From NCBI RefSeq assembly GCF_009866655.1, contig NZ_CP047420.1:2108001-2172000 (forward strand): a stretch of DNA of 64,000 nucleotides, given 5' to 3'. This document shows, piece after piece, positions 1 to 8,949 of the stretch. Every line of letters begins with the position of its first letter. Within the stretch, counting starts at the first letter, position 1. The DNA is from Rathayibacter sp. VKM Ac-2804 (lineage in GTDB: Bacteria; Actinomycetota; Actinomycetes; Actinomycetales; Microbacteriaceae). The position numbers were made by a program, and so were the translations under genes. The notes under the pieces are model-generated. The model ran no database searches and was not told the DNA's origin. It saw nothing but the letters and a program-made list of their open reading frames with translations.

Positions 1-1236
1 GCCACCGGGTCCGCTCCCGCCGTCCACTCCGTCGCGACCCGCCTTCAGGAGCTGAACCCGGGTCGTCGCGTCACGGCGACGAACTACGCGAAGTCGGGCA
101 GCCGGGTCGCGGGAGTCGCCTCGGCGGTCTCCGCCGCGGCGGCCGCTGGGGCCCGGCCCGGCGTCGTGACGCTGCTCATCGGCGGCAACGATCTCTGCCA
201 CCCCGATCTCCGCGCTGCCGCCGACGGCTACGCGATGACGCCCGCCGACGCGTTCGCCGCGTCCGCGACGAGTGCGCTGCACCGGATCAGGTCCGCCTGG
301 CCGGAGGCGACCGTCCTCGTCGGGTCGGTCCCGGACGTGGCGTCCGAGTGGGCTGCGGTGCAGACCGGCGCGGGTGCGAGGACCTGGCCGTCGGCCAAGC
401 TGTGCCGGACGACGCGAGGAGCCCTCGCCGACGACGTCGTCCAGACCGGTGACGCCTTCACCTCGACGGTGGCGGCCGCGGCCGAGCGCACCCGTCAGTA
501 CGACGACGCCCTCGCCTCGGCGTGTGCCGCCCTGGGTCCGCACTGCGTCTGGGACGGCGGCGCCCTCAGTCGCACGGAGATCCGCCCGGAGATCGTCTCG
601 AGCGTCGACTTCTTCCACCCGAACGTCCAGGGCCAGGCCCTGATCGCGCGGGTGCTCTGGGGTCCGGACGCGATACCCGCCTGGGCGGCGCAGCTCACGT
701 CGAGGGCCTCTGCTCCGACCAGCACCTCTGCTCCGACCAGCACCTCTGCTCCGACCAGCACCTCTGCTCCGACCAGCACCCCTCTTCCGACGAGCTCTCC
801 TGCTCCGACGGCGGCTCCTGCTCCCAGCGGCACTCGCCGAGCGGCGAAGACGGTGACTCCCGCACGACCCGCCACTCCCGCGCCCGCGGCCTCACGCACG
901 CCGGCGCCCCGTCCGGCCCCCGAGTCGTCCGGTCGAGCGCTGGTCGGCGCGAAGGACTCGACCGCCCCGGCGGTGCGGATCACGAGCCCGATCACCGGAA
1001 GCACCGTCACCGGGAACGCCGTGCTGACGGCGGTCTCGGACGCCGACACCGCCTCGCTCGTGTTCTCGAGCGGTGGCCGCCGGATCGGCGCGGCGAAGCA
1101 GGCCTCGAGCGGTGACTGGTCGCTGACGGTCTCGACGAGGGGCTTCCCGAAGGGCGAGCACGACCTCGTGGCCATCGCGACGGACCGCTCGGGCGACACA
1201 GGGACGAGCGCCCCGGTCACCGTCACGATCCGCTGA
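1..1236 (+). CDS. Secreted SGNH/GDSL-type hydrolase, 5' partial (paralogue 1 of 3)
   Basis: The reading frame is open from the first base and aligns with the two complete paralogues downstream, so the start, signal peptide and GDS block lie outside the window. Visible are the IGGNDLCH block (block III Gly-Asn) and the VDFFHPN block carrying the catalytic Asp-x-x-His. A Ser/Pro/Thr linker follows, then a C-terminal domain of about 90 residues ([10 protein letters not shown]... to the end) resembling a bacterial Ig-like domain. The linker holds four near-identical 18-bp repeats around 711-780 (Ala-Pro-Thr-Ser-Thr-Ser). Recurrent cysteines fit a disulfide-stabilised exported enzyme. The substrate is unknown; esterase, lipase or polysaccharide deacetylase activity are all possible for this clan. 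The family call is firm and the specificity is not. Confidence 0.85.
   Translation, partial: ATGSAPAVHSVATRLQELNPGRRVTATNYAKSGSRVAGVASAVSAAAAAGARPGVVTLLIGGNDLCHPDLRAAADGYAMTPADAFAASATSALHRIRSAWPEATVLVGSVPDVASEWAAVQTGAGARTWPSAKLCRTTRGALADDVVQTGDAFTSTVAAAAERTRQYDDALASACAALGPHCVWDGGALSRTEIRPEIVSSVDFFHPNVQGQALIARVLWGPDAIPAWAAQLTSRASAPTSTSAPTSTSAPTSTSAPTSTPLPTSSPAPTAAPAPSGTRRAAKTVTPARPATPAPAASRTPAPRPAPESSGRALVGAKDSTAPAVRITSPITGSTVTGNAVLTAVSDADTASLVFSSGGRRIGAAKQASSGDWSLTVSTRGFPKGEHDLVAIATDRSGDTGTSAPVTVTIR
711..780 (+). repeat. 18-bp in-frame minisatellite in SGNH linker
   Basis: The unit tctgctccgaccagcacc occurs about four times head to tail and encodes Ser-Ala-Pro-Thr-Ser-Thr. The copies are almost identical at the DNA level, so they expanded recently. 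The unit length is a multiple of three, so copy-number change keeps the frame. Confidence 0.85.
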
Positions 1237-1397
1237 ACCGGCCGGACACCTCCGCGCGGGGGAGCGAGGCCTTGCCGCGCGGACGCCGCCGCGCCATGCT
1301 CGTCTCAGCTCCCCTCGTCCCACCCCGCTCAGCGGCGGATCACGCCCGGCTCGCCGTGCCGTGCGACCTCCCCTCGACGCTCCACGAAGGCACCGCC

Positions 1398-3092
1398 ATG
1401 CGCGCGCGTCCGAACCGCCACCCGCTCCGCTTCGCCGTCGCCCTGGCGGCCGCGATGCTCGTGCTCGCGAGCGCGGCCGTCCCGGTCGCCGCGGCCGAGC
1501 GCGCCACGATCTCGGTCCTCGCGCTCGGCGACTCCATCAGCCAGGGGAGAGCCAGCTGCACGACCAAGGCCGACTGCCCGGTCAACTCCTGGTCGACCGG
1601 TTCCGCGCCCGCGGTCCGCTCCATCGCCACCCGGTTGCAGGAGATCGCTCCGGGCAGCGTCGTCAGCACGGCCAACTACGCGAAGTCCGGGAGCAGGATC
1701 CGTGCCGTCGCTGCCATGGTGACCACCGCGGCGGCGGCGGGAGCGTCGCCCGACGTCGTGACCCTGATGATCGGCGGCAACGACCTCTGCCACGGCGACC
1801 TCTACCCGGCGGCCGACGGCTACACGATGACGACGGCGGCGGCGTTCTCGACGTCCGCCTCCAGTCTGCTGCAGCAGATCGGCAGTACCTGGCCCACCGC
1901 GACGATCCTGCTCGGCTCGGTTGCGGACGTGGCCTCGGAGTGGGCGGGACTGCGCGGGGGACCGGCGGAGCCCGTCTGGGTCGCCGGCAAGCTGTGCCGG
2001 ACGACCCGCGGTGTGACCGACACGGGCGTGCCCTTGACCGGCGAGGCGCAGACCGCCTCGGCGGCGGCCGCGGCCCTGCGCACCGAGCAGTACGACCGCG
2101 CGCTGGCCTCGGCCTGCGCCGCGGTCGGTCCGCGCTGCGTGTGGGACGGCGGCGCCTTCACCGCGACGCCGCTCACCCCCGACATCGTGTCGACCGTGGA
2201 CTGGTTCCATCCGAACGCGCGCGGTCAGGCGCTGATCGCCGACGTGCTCTGGGGCCCGGAGCGAGTGCCGGCCTGGGCAGCGCGCTTCGCCGCGCCGCCG
2301 TCCCCGCCGCTTCCGTCCGTGACGCCGGCACCGACTCTCGAGCCGACGGCGACTCCGACTCCGGCTCCTGAGCCGACGGGTACCCCACTGCCGACGGACA
2401 CTCCGGTTCCGGCGGGCGGTCCCCTTCCGACGGTCACGCCCACGGCGACCGCACCGGCGGAGCCCGAGCCCGCCGCCGCCCCGACAGCGCAACCGACCTC
2501 CGCGCCCACCTCGCCCGCGACACCTGCGCCCACTCCGTTCGCGACGCCGACGGCGGACACTCCGGCACCGACTCCGATTCCGACCGCGGCGCCGACGCCG
2601 ACTCCGAGCCCGACCTCGACGCCGACTCCGACGCCTACGCCGTCCGCGACGCCGACGCGCACGCCGACGGCGACCCCGACCCCGACCCCGACGCGCACGC
2701 CGACGGCGACCCCGACCCCGACGCGCACGCCGACGGCGACTCCGACCCCGACGCGCACGCCGACCCCGACCCGCACTCCCTCCGCGACACCGACGCCGAC
2801 TCCGGTCCGCGACACGACCGCCCCCGTCGCGCGCATCACCAGCCCGGCCGCCGGCAGCACGGTCGTCGGAACGGTCACGCTGGTCGCGGTCTCCGACCCC
2901 GACTCCGCCTCGCTCGTCTTCTGGTCCGGCACGACCCGCATCGGAGCCGGGAAGCAGGCCGCTGACGGCAGCTGGGCGCTCACGGTCTCGACGGGCGGAT
3001 TCGCGAAGGGATCGCACCCGGTCACCGCGAAGCCGGTCGATCGCGCGGGCAACACCTCGACGAGCGCGGCCATCACCGTCACCGTCCGCTGA
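1398..3092 (+). CDS. Secreted SGNH/GDSL-type hydrolase with long Pro/Thr linker (paralogue 2)
   Basis: A 564-residue protein. The start at 1398 has a GAAGG 7 nt upstream and gives a good signal peptide (Arg-rich n-region, Ala/Leu core, cleavage near AAA-E about residue 33). The catalytic Ser is in [10 protein letters not shown] (about S46), followed by MIGGNDLCH and the Asp/His block DWFHPN near residue 275. About 180 residues of Pro-Thr-rich linker ([13 protein letters not shown] type) follow, ending in the same Ig-like domain as its neighbours. Conserved Cys pairs ([16 protein letters not shown]) suggest disulfides. It lies 161 bp after paralogue 1 and in the same direction, consistent with tandem duplication. 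Its role is unknown; the linker suggests a wall-spanning or surface-displayed enzyme. No LPXTG motif or C-terminal membrane anchor is visible. Confidence 0.85.
   Translation: MRARPNRHPLRFAVALAAAMLVLASAAVPVAAAERATISVLALGDSISQGRASCTTKADCPVNSWSTGSAPAVRSIATRLQEIAPGSVVSTANYAKSGSRIRAVAAMVTTAAAAGASPDVVTLMIGGNDLCHGDLYPAADGYTMTTAAAFSTSASSLLQQIGSTWPTATILLGSVADVASEWAGLRGGPAEPVWVAGKLCRTTRGVTDTGVPLTGEAQTASAAAAALRTEQYDRALASACAAVGPRCVWDGGAFTATPLTPDIVSTVDWFHPNARGQALIADVLWGPERVPAWAARFAAPPSPPLPSVTPAPTLEPTATPTPAPEPTGTPLPTDTPVPAGGPLPTVTPTATAPAEPEPAAAPTAQPTSAPTSPATPAPTPFATPTADTPAPTPIPTAAPTPTPSPTSTPTPTPTPSATPTRTPTATPTPTPTRTPTATPTPTRTPTATPTPTRTPTPTRTPSATPTPTPVRDTTAPVARITSPAAGSTVVGTVTLVAVSDPDSASLVFWSGTTRIGAGKQAADGSWALTVSTGGFAKGSHPVTAKPVDRAGNTSTSAAITVTVR
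2560..2815 (+). repeat. Pro-Thr codon minisatellite in SGNH linker (paralogue 2)
   Basis: Tandem short units built on 'acgccgacggcgaccccgac' and 'acgcgcacgccgac' encode Thr-Pro-Thr-Ala-Thr-Pro and Arg-Thr-Pro. Repetition is high at the nucleotide level with a period in multiples of 6, so length changes stay in frame. Confidence 0.75.
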
Positions 3093-3361
3093 CCAGGGGC
3101 GGCGCACCGAAGGATTCGACTTGTGCCGCGCCTCACCTATGGGGGGAGCAGTCCGGTCGTGAGGCGGCATCGCGCTGCGGTGGTGTCGGCCAGGCTCGGA
3201 TCAGCCGGCCCCGCCGGAGAGGTCCGGCTCCCGCAGCGGTCCTTCGTCGGGCGGGATCCGGCCGTTCCCCTCCCCGTCCCCCCGGTCGCCCGGTCGACTG
3301 AGCCCGCGCCCCCGCGGTGCTCCCTCGCCGCGGCGCCACGTCGTCCCACGAGAGCAGAGTC

Positions 3362-4951
3362 ATGCCTCCGCGCCCGGCCCGCCGTTCCCCCCTGTCCGTC
3401 CTCCTTCTCCTCCTCGCGCTCCTCGCCGGCGGTGCCGCCGTCCCCGCCGCAGCCGCCGAGTCCGCGTCCACCCTCTCGGTCGTCTCCTTCGGCGACTCCA
3501 TCACCCGCGGCGCCTCGAGCTGCGGCACACGAGCCGACTGCCCGGTCAACTCCTGGTCGACCGGGAGCGCGAGCGCGGTCCGCTCGATCGCCACCCGGCT
3601 CCAGGAGGTGAACCCGGGCAGCGTCGTCACGACGGCGAACTACGCCAAGTCGGGCAGCCGGATCAATACCGTGCCGGCGACCGTGACCGCCGCTGCCTCG
3701 GCCGGCGCGGACCCCGACGTCGTGACCCTCCTCGTGGGCGGCAACGACCTCTGCCACCCCGACCTCACCGCAGCCGCCGACGGGTACGCCATGACTCCCG
3801 CCGCATCCTTCGCCGCGTCGGCGTCGAGCATCCTGCGCCAGATCGGCTCGACCTGGCCCGAGGCGACCGTCCTCGTCGGCTCGATGCCGGACATCGCGTC
3901 CGAGTGGGCCGCCCTGCGCGGAGGCCCCGCTGAGGCGGGCTGGCCGGCGAACCGCCTCTGCCGCACGACCCGCGGCGCGACGGCCGACAACGTCGTCCAG
4001 ACCGGAGACGCCTTCGCGGCGGCGGTCACCGCCGCAGCGCAGCGCACGCAGCAGTTCAACGAGGCGCTCGCCACGGCCTGCGCGGCCGTCGGCCCCCGCT
4101 GCATCTGGGACGGCGGCGCCTTCACCGCCGCCGGAGTCTCGCTCGACATCGTCTCGACCGTCGACTACTTCCACCCCAACGTCCGCGGGCAGGCCTTCCT
4201 CGCCGGCATCCTCTGGGGCCCCGAGGCGGTGCCCGCCTGGGCCGCCCCCGCGGGCACGCCGACGGCCACGCCGACGCCGACGGCGACCGCCACGGCGACC
4301 GCGACGCCCATGGCGACCGCGACGCCGACGCCGACCGCGGCGCCGACGGCGACCGCGACGCCGACGGCGACCGCGACGCCGACGCCGACCGCGACGCCCA
4401 CGGCGACCGCGACGCCGACGCCGACCGCGACGCCCACGCCGACGGCCACGCCCCTCCCGACCGCGACTCCGACTCCGACTGCCACGTCGGCTCCGAGCGC
4501 GACTCCGACAGCGACACCGGAGCCCGCCGACTCGCCCGTGCCGACGGCGACCCCCGCGCCGACCGCCGCTCCGAGTCCCACCGCAACGGCGACTCCGGCG
4601 CCCACGGCGACTCCGACGCCCACGCCCACCCCGGCTCCGACGCGCACGCCGACGCCCACCCCCGCTCGCGACACGACGGCGCCGACCTCGCGGATCACCA
4701 GCCCGACCGCGGGCAGCACTGTCGTCGGCACGACCACCCTCGTCGCGGTCGCGGACGCCGACACCGCGTCGCTGGTCTTCTGGACCGGCAGCACGCGCAT
4801 CGGGACGGCGAAGCAGGCGGCCGACGGCACCTGGAAGCTGACCGTCTCGACCAAGGGCTTCCCCAAGGGCGAGCACCAGGTGGTGGCCAAGGCGACGGAC
4901 GCGGCAGGCAACACCGGGACGAGCGCCCCGGTCGCCGTCACCGTCCAGTGA
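3362..4951 (+). CDS. Secreted SGNH/GDSL-type hydrolase with Thr-Ala-Thr-Pro linker (paralogue 3)
   Basis: A 529-residue protein. The start at 3362 was chosen because it gives a compact signal peptide (Arg-rich start, poly-Leu core, AAA-E cleavage near residue 32); the next in-frame start upstream adds 15 residues unlike a signal. Catalytic blocks: SFGDSITRG (Ser about 46), LVGGNDLCH, VDYFHPN. The linker of about 140 residues is mainly (T-A/P-T-P)n. The C-terminal Ig-like domain is almost identical in layout to those of the two upstream paralogues (KQAADGTW, STKGFPKGEHQVV). It is the third gene of a tandem array; linker length and sequence differ most between copies while the catalytic and Ig-like parts are conserved. 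The substrate is not determinable from sequence. Confidence 0.85.
   Translation: MPPRPARRSPLSVLLLLLALLAGGAAVPAAAAESASTLSVVSFGDSITRGASSCGTRADCPVNSWSTGSASAVRSIATRLQEVNPGSVVTTANYAKSGSRINTVPATVTAAASAGADPDVVTLLVGGNDLCHPDLTAAADGYAMTPAASFAASASSILRQIGSTWPEATVLVGSMPDIASEWAALRGGPAEAGWPANRLCRTTRGATADNVVQTGDAFAAAVTAAAQRTQQFNEALATACAAVGPRCIWDGGAFTAAGVSLDIVSTVDYFHPNVRGQAFLAGILWGPEAVPAWAAPAGTPTATPTPTATATATATPMATATPTPTAAPTATATPTATATPTPTATPTATATPTPTATPTPTATPLPTATPTPTATSAPSATPTATPEPADSPVPTATPAPTAAPSPTATATPAPTATPTPTPTPAPTRTPTPTPARDTTAPTSRITSPTAGSTVVGTTTLVAVADADTASLVFWTGSTRIGTAKQAADGTWKLTVSTKGFPKGEHQVVAKATDAAGNTGTSAPVAVTVQ
4258..4475 (+). repeat. GC-rich Thr-Ala-Thr-Pro minisatellite in SGNH linker (paralogue 3)
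   Basis: Units such as gcgacgccgacgccgacc and gcgacgcccacggcgacc recur with few changes and encode alternating Thr-Ala-Thr-Pro. The DNA identity of neighbouring units indicates slippage or recombination-driven expansion. Confidence 0.75.
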
Positions 4952-4965
4952 CCTCCGGCCCCGCC

Positions 4966-5179
4966 TGCTGATCGAGTAGCCCTCGCAGAGGGCGTATCGA
5001 GGTCCACCCTGCTCGGCACGGCGGGTCTCGATACGCCGCTGCGCGGCTGCTCGACCAGCAGGGGGCAGGCGCGCCGAGTCGCCTGCTGATCGAGTAGCCC
5101 TCGCAGAGGACGTCTCGAGATCCACCCCTGCTGGGTACGGCGGCCTCGATGTGCCGCTCTGCGGCTGGTCGACCGGCAT
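4966..5179. repeat. Two paired inverted intergenic repeats (Microbacteriaceae type)
   Basis: Block 4966-5060 has a forward half (tgctgatcgagtagccctcg) and an inverted half 5021-5060 (ctcgatacgccgctgcgcgg ... ctcgaccagca). Block 5084-5179 is a second, more diverged pair. The halves could pair across 15-30 bp. They fill the gap between the last SGNH gene and tRNA-Gly. I recall similar elements between genes in Microbacteriaceae; no coding potential or transposase is associated. Confidence 0.8.
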
Positions 5180-5198
5180 CGGGGAAAGGAGGAACTGG

Positions 5199-5269
5199 AG
5201 GGGCTGACGAGAATCGAACTCGCATCATCTGTTTGGAAGACAGAGGCTTTACCACTAAGCTACAGCCCC
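5199..5269 (-). tRNA. tRNA-Gly (anticodon TCC)
   Basis: On the minus strand a complete cloverleaf can be read. The acceptor ggggctg pairs with cagcccc. The anticodon stem-loop has loop cttccaa (anticodon TCC). The T-arm is gcgag-ttcgatt-ctcgt with discriminator T. CCA is not encoded. It has 71 nt, usual for tRNA-Gly. Confidence 0.95.
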
Positions 5270-5527
5270 GGAATCGGCGGTGGAGGTGCTCCGCCCCGGG
5301 TCGCCCTCTCGAGCGAGGCCCGTCGTCTCGACCGGGCACCAGGACACTGTAGTACAGGACGGGGAGCGGCGGCGACGCCGTCCCGCCCGCGGGTCCCGCG
5401 AGACTGTTCCGGGCGCAGGAGTGCGGTGCAGTACACTTGCGAAGGCCATTTCGGCGTGTCGCGCCAGTGACCGTGCAGGAAGGGCTCGACGAGAGTCCTC
5501 ATCGGCACGGTGCACAGCCCGCGCAAC
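5270..5527. promoter_or_regulatory. Divergent tRNA promoter region
   Basis: This 258-bp gap lies between divergent tRNA-Gly and tRNA-Pro. A TACACT hexamer at 5432-5437 is a plausible -10 for tRNA-Pro, implying a 5' leader of about 85 nt to be processed by RNase P. On the other strand TACAGT (5345-5350) could serve tRNA-Gly. No -35 box is clear and no gene is seen here. Confidence 0.4.
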
Positions 5528-5605
5528 CGGGGCGTAGCTCAGCTTGGCTAGAGCGCCCGCTTTGGGAGCGGGAGGTCGCAGGTTCGAATCCTGTCGCCCC
5601 GACCA
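5528..5605 (+). tRNA. tRNA-Pro (anticodon TGG)
   Basis: The acceptor cggggcg pairs with cgccccg. The anticodon stem cccgc/gcggg encloses loop tttggga (anticodon TGG). The T-arm is gcagg-ttcgaat-cctgt. Discriminator A is followed by an encoded CCA (5603-5605), unlike tRNA-Gly and tRNA-Ala in this window. Confidence 0.96.
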
Positions 5606-5686
5606 CGAGTACTCATCGTGACGACATCGACCCGTGACGACCGGTCACACGGCGCCGACACCAACCAGCACAGGAGATCCCCTCAC

Positions 5687-7174
5687 GTGAAGACCACGGT
5701 AGAAAAGCTGAGCCCGACCCGCGTCAAGCTCGCGATTTCGGTCACCCCGGACGAGCTCGGCCCCAGCATCACCCACGCGTACGGCCACATCGCCGAGCAG
5801 ATCAACGTCCCCGGCTTCCGCAAGGGCAAGGTCCCGCCGGCGATCGTCGACCAGCGGGTCGGCAAGGCCGCCGTCCTCGAGCACGCGGTCAACGAGGGGC
5901 TCGACGGCTTCTACCGCGAGGCCGTCCGCGAGACCGAGGTGCGCCCCCTGGGCCGCCCGCAGGCCGACATCGTCGCCTGGCCGAGCGACAAGGACTTCAC
6001 CGGCGACCTCGAGCTCGCCATCGAGGTCGACGTCCGCCCCGAGATCACCGTTCCGGACTACGACGGCCTCGCGCTGACGGTCGATGCGGCCGAGGTGACC
6101 GACGCCGATGTCGACGCCGAGCTCGACAAGCTCCGCAGCCGCTTCGGCACGCTCGTCACCGTCGACCGCCCGGCGACGACCGGCGACTTCGCGCAGATCG
6201 ATCTGATCGCGACCATCGACGGCGTCGAGGTCGACACGGCCAACGCCATCTCCTACGAGCTCGGCTCGGGCGAGCTGATCGAGGGCATCGACGAGGCGCT
6301 CGACTCGCTCACCGCGGGGGAGAGCACCACGTTCACCGCTCCGCTGCTCGGCGGCGACCACGCCGGCCAGCAGGCCGAGATCGCCGTGACGCTCACCGCC
6401 GTCAAGGAGCGCGAGCTCCCCGACGCCGACGACGACTTCGCGCAGATCGCCAGCGAGTTCGACACCATCGCCGAGCTGCGCGACTCGCTCAAGGAGCAGG
6501 CCGCTCAGCAGAAGACCTTCGGCCAGGGCGGCCAGGCGCGCGAGAAGCTCGTCGAGGCCCTGCTCGAGCTCGTCGAGGTCCCCGTCCCCGCCGCGCTCGT
6601 CGAGGACGAGGTGCACCGCCACCTCGAGGGCGAGAACCGCCTCGAGGACGCCGAGCACCGCGCCGAGGTCACCGAGGCCAGCGAGAAGACCTTCAAGACC
6701 CAGATCCTCCTCGACCACGTCGTCGAGCAGGAGAAGGTCCAGGTCAGCCAGGACGAGCTCACGCAGTACCTGATCCAGGGTGCGGCTCAGTACGGCATGG
6801 AGCCGAACGAGTTCATCAAGATCCTGTCCGAGAACAACCAGATCGGCCAGATGGTCGGCGAGGTCGCCCGCAACAAGGCGCTCGCCATCGTCCTGGGCAA
6901 GGCGAAGGTCACCGACACTGAGGGCAACGCCGTCGACCTGACCGCTTTCACCGCCGTCCCCGGGGACGACGCGGACGAGACCGCCGCCGACGACGCCGCG
7001 ACCGACGAGGTGGACGCCCCCGCCGCCGAGGCCGTCGAGGAGGCCGTCGTCGAGGAGGCGCCCGCCGCCGAGGCGCCCGCCGCGGAGGAGGAGGCCGCTC
7101 CGGCCCCCAAGAAGAAGCGCGCCCCCGCGAAGAAGAAGGCTCCGGCCGCCGAGGAGACCCCGGCCGCCGAGTAG
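5687..7174 (+). CDS. tig: Trigger factor, ribosome-associated chaperone/PPIase
   Basis: A 495-residue protein that binds nascent chains at the ribosome exit. The GTG start at 5687 has AGGAG at 5672-5676 and gives the canonical N-terminus [15 protein letters not shown]. The ribosome-binding signature is [12 protein letters not shown] (about residues 44-55), an FKBP-like PPIase region follows (about 155-240, e.g. [12 protein letters not shown]), then the helical C-terminal chaperone arms. The last 70 or so residues are an added low-complexity tail, acidic Ala/Glu followed by a Lys-Pro-Ala segment ([13 protein letters not shown]), beyond the usual length of about 430. It lies 81 bp after tRNA-Pro and is followed by a hairpin terminator, so it is probably monocistronic upstream of clpP1P2, an order common in Actinobacteria. 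Confidence 0.97.
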   Translation: MKTTVEKLSPTRVKLAISVTPDELGPSITHAYGHIAEQINVPGFRKGKVPPAIVDQRVGKAAVLEHAVNEGLDGFYREAVRETEVRPLGRPQADIVAWPSDKDFTGDLELAIEVDVRPEITVPDYDGLALTVDAAEVTDADVDAELDKLRSRFGTLVTVDRPATTGDFAQIDLIATIDGVEVDTANAISYELGSGELIEGIDEALDSLTAGESTTFTAPLLGGDHAGQQAEIAVTLTAVKERELPDADDDFAQIASEFDTIAELRDSLKEQAAQQKTFGQGGQAREKLVEALLELVEVPVPAALVEDEVHRHLEGENRLEDAEHRAEVTEASEKTFKTQILLDHVVEQEKVQVSQDELTQYLIQGAAQYGMEPNEFIKILSENNQIGQMVGEVARNKALAIVLGKAKVTDTEGNAVDLTAFTAVPGDDADETAADDAATDEVDAPAAEAVEEAVVEEAPAAEAPAAEEEAAPAPKKKRAPAKKKAPAAEETPAAE

Positions 7175-7194
7175 TCCTCGCCGCAGAACGTCAG

Positions 7195-7224
7195 GAGCCG
7201 CTCCCGGATCGCCGGGGGCGGCTC
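7195..7224 (+). terminator. tig terminator hairpin
   Basis: A 13-bp stem (gagccgctcccgg / ccgggggcggctc, one G-U) with a 4-nt loop, 20 bp after the tig stop. There is no clear U-tract, as is usual for high-GC actinobacteria. Confidence 0.7.
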
Positions 7225-7265
7225 TCGTCGTCCCGGCCCGGGTCCGGACGCGGGTCCCGCCCGCA

Positions 7266-7282
7266 GTCCGCCCGGGGCGAAC
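7266..7282. promoter_or_regulatory. Candidate ClgR operator, site 1
   Basis: GTCCGC-N5-GCGAAC matches the actinobacterial ClgR dyad GTTCGC-N5-GCGAAC with one mismatch, 59 bp upstream of a candidate clpP1 -10 (TAGATT, 7342-7347). Confidence 0.6.
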
Positions 7283-7296
7283 ACCGGCCGCTCCGG

Positions 7297-7313
7297 CTCC
7301 GCCCCGGGCGAAC
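7297..7313. promoter_or_regulatory. Candidate ClgR operator, site 2
   Basis: CTCCGC-N5-GCGAAC lies exactly 31 bp from site 1 (about three helical turns) and upstream of the TAGATT -10 at 7342-7347. It has two mismatches to the known dyad. The right half-site GCGAAC is identical in both copies. Confidence 0.55.
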
Positions 7314-7381
7314 ACGGCGGAGTCGGCCGGGTGCCGTCCGATAGATTCGCCTCCGAAGCGACAACTGAAACGGAGCGACAC

Positions 7382-7972
7382 ATGGCCGAAATGGCGATGC
7401 CCAACAGTGTTTTCGACCGCCTTCTCAAGGACCGGATCATCTGGCTCGGTTCTGAGGTGCGCGACGACAACGCGAACGAGATCGCAGCGAAGCTCCTGCT
7501 CCTCGCGGCCGAGGACGCCGAGAAGGACATCTTCCTGTACATCAACTCGCCCGGCGGCTCGATCACCGCGGGAATGGCGATCTACGACACGATGCAGTTC
7601 GTCCCGAACGACATCGTGACCGTCGGGATCGGCATGGCGGCGTCCATGGGTCAGCTCCTGCTCACCGCGGGGACCCAGGGCAAGCGCTACATCACGCCGA
7701 ACGCCCGCGTCCTGCTGCACCAGCCGCACGGCGGGTTCGGCGGCACCGCGTCCGACATCCAGACCCAGGCGCAGCTCATCCTCGACATGAAGAAGCGCCT
7801 CGCCGAGATCACCGCGCAGGCGACCGGCAAGACCGTCGAGCAGGTCAACGAGGACGGCGACCGCGACCGCTGGTTCAGCGCCGAGGAGGCTCTGGCCTAC
7901 GGCTTCGTCGACCACATCCGCTCCTCGGCGACCGACGTCGCCGGCGGTGGCGGAACCGCCGCCGACAGCTGA
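7382..7972 (+). CDS. clpP1: ATP-dependent Clp protease proteolytic subunit 1
   Basis: A 196-residue serine peptidase subunit that assembles with ClpP2 into the two-ring Clp core and degrades substrates fed by ClpX/ClpC. The catalytic triad can be placed as Ser88 (GMAASMG), His113 (LLHQPHGG) and Asp162 (GDRDRWF). The start at 7382 is preceded by GGAG (cggagcgacac). It is first in an operon with clpP2 (35-bp gap). Two ClgR-like dyads upstream suggest activation by ClgR, as known for clpP1P2 in Streptomyces and Corynebacterium. The Gly/Ala tail ([11 protein letters not shown]) is unstructured. Length and motifs are normal for the family. Confidence 0.97.
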   Translation: MAEMAMPNSVFDRLLKDRIIWLGSEVRDDNANEIAAKLLLLAAEDAEKDIFLYINSPGGSITAGMAIYDTMQFVPNDIVTVGIGMAASMGQLLLTAGTQGKRYITPNARVLLHQPHGGFGGTASDIQTQAQLILDMKKRLAEITAQATGKTVEQVNEDGDRDRWFSAEEALAYGFVDHIRSSATDVAGGGGTAADS

Positions 7973-8007
7973 GTCCCCCCGACGCGCCGAGAGATCAGGA
8001 AGAGACA

Positions 8008-8673
8008 ATGAACACACCCACCTTCGGCGGGACGGCCTTCGGCTCCGGAGCCGCGCCCTCCTCCCGCTACATCCTCCCCACGTTCGAGGAGCGCACGGCC
8101 TACGGCTACAAGCGCCAGGACCCCTACGCGAAGCTCTTCGAGGACCGCATCATCTTCCTCGGCGTGCAGGTCGACGACGCGTCCGCGGACGACATCATGG
8201 CCCAGCTCCTCGTGCTCGAGAGCCAGGATCCGGACCGCGACATCGTGATGTACATCAACTCGCCCGGTGGCTCCTTCACCGCGATGACGGCGATCTACGA
8301 CACGATGCAGTACATCCGCCCGCACATCCAGACCGTCGTCCTCGGCCAGGCCGCATCGGCCGCAGCGGTGCTCACCGCGGCGGGCACGCCCGGCAAGCGC
8401 CTGGCGCTGCCGAACGCGCGCATCCTGATCCACCAGCCGGCCGTGCAGCAGGGCGGTGGCCAGGCCTCGGACATCGAGATCCAGGCCGCGGAGATCATGC
8501 GCATGCGCGAGTGGCTCGAGAAGACGCTGTCCTTCCACTCCAACCGCTCTCCGGAGCAGGTCAAGAAGGACATCGACCGCGACAAGATCCTCGGCGCCGA
8601 CGACGCGCTCGAGTACGGACTGATCGACCAGATCCTGACCAGCCGCAAGGGCGTTCCCGCCCTCACGGTCTGA
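8008..8673 (+). CDS. clpP2: ATP-dependent Clp protease proteolytic subunit 2
   Basis: A 221-residue partner of ClpP1. Triad: Ser117 (GQAASAA), His142 (IHQPAVQ), Asp192 (DIDRDKIL). Start at 8008 with AGGAAGAG just upstream. The N-terminal extension (about 20 residues, Gly/Ser/Ala-rich) is typical of actinobacterial ClpP2, which is processed on assembly with ClpP1. It is the second gene of the operon and ends in a very strong terminator, so clpX downstream must have its own promoter. Confidence 0.97.
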   Translation: MNTPTFGGTAFGSGAAPSSRYILPTFEERTAYGYKRQDPYAKLFEDRIIFLGVQVDDASADDIMAQLLVLESQDPDRDIVMYINSPGGSFTAMTAIYDTMQYIRPHIQTVVLGQAASAAAVLTAAGTPGKRLALPNARILIHQPAVQQGGGQASDIEIQAAEIMRMREWLEKTLSFHSNRSPEQVKKDIDRDKILGADDALEYGLIDQILTSRKGVPALTV

Positions 8674-8696
8674 GGTCGGGAGACCGACCGATCGTC

Positions 8697-8736
8697 GAAG
8701 GGCCGGGAGGCGGAGCGATCCGCCTCCCGGCCCTTC
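8697..8736 (+). terminator. clpP1P2 operon terminator
   Basis: A perfect 18-bp stem (gaagggccgggaggcgga and its complement) with loop gcga, 23 bp after the clpP2 stop. It is the strongest hairpin in the window. Confidence 0.9.
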
Positions 8737-8949
8737 CGCGTCCGAGGGCCGATGCGCGCCCTCGAGACTTAGCAAACCGACACGGGCGGGGCAATGGTCC
8801 GCCGATCCGGCCCGCCTGCCGAGCCGCCTCGGCTCAGCGGCTAGGCTCGGACCAGAGTTCGGCGGTTCCGCATGACCGCCCTCTGCGAGACGCCCGGGGG
8901 CACCGCCGCCCGAAGGCACCGACGCACGACAAGGAAGTGGGGCATCCCC

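Noticed and set aside
2560-2815. CRISPR-like array in SGNH linkers
   Set aside because: Repeats are in frame, contiguous, with no unique spacers and no cas genes.
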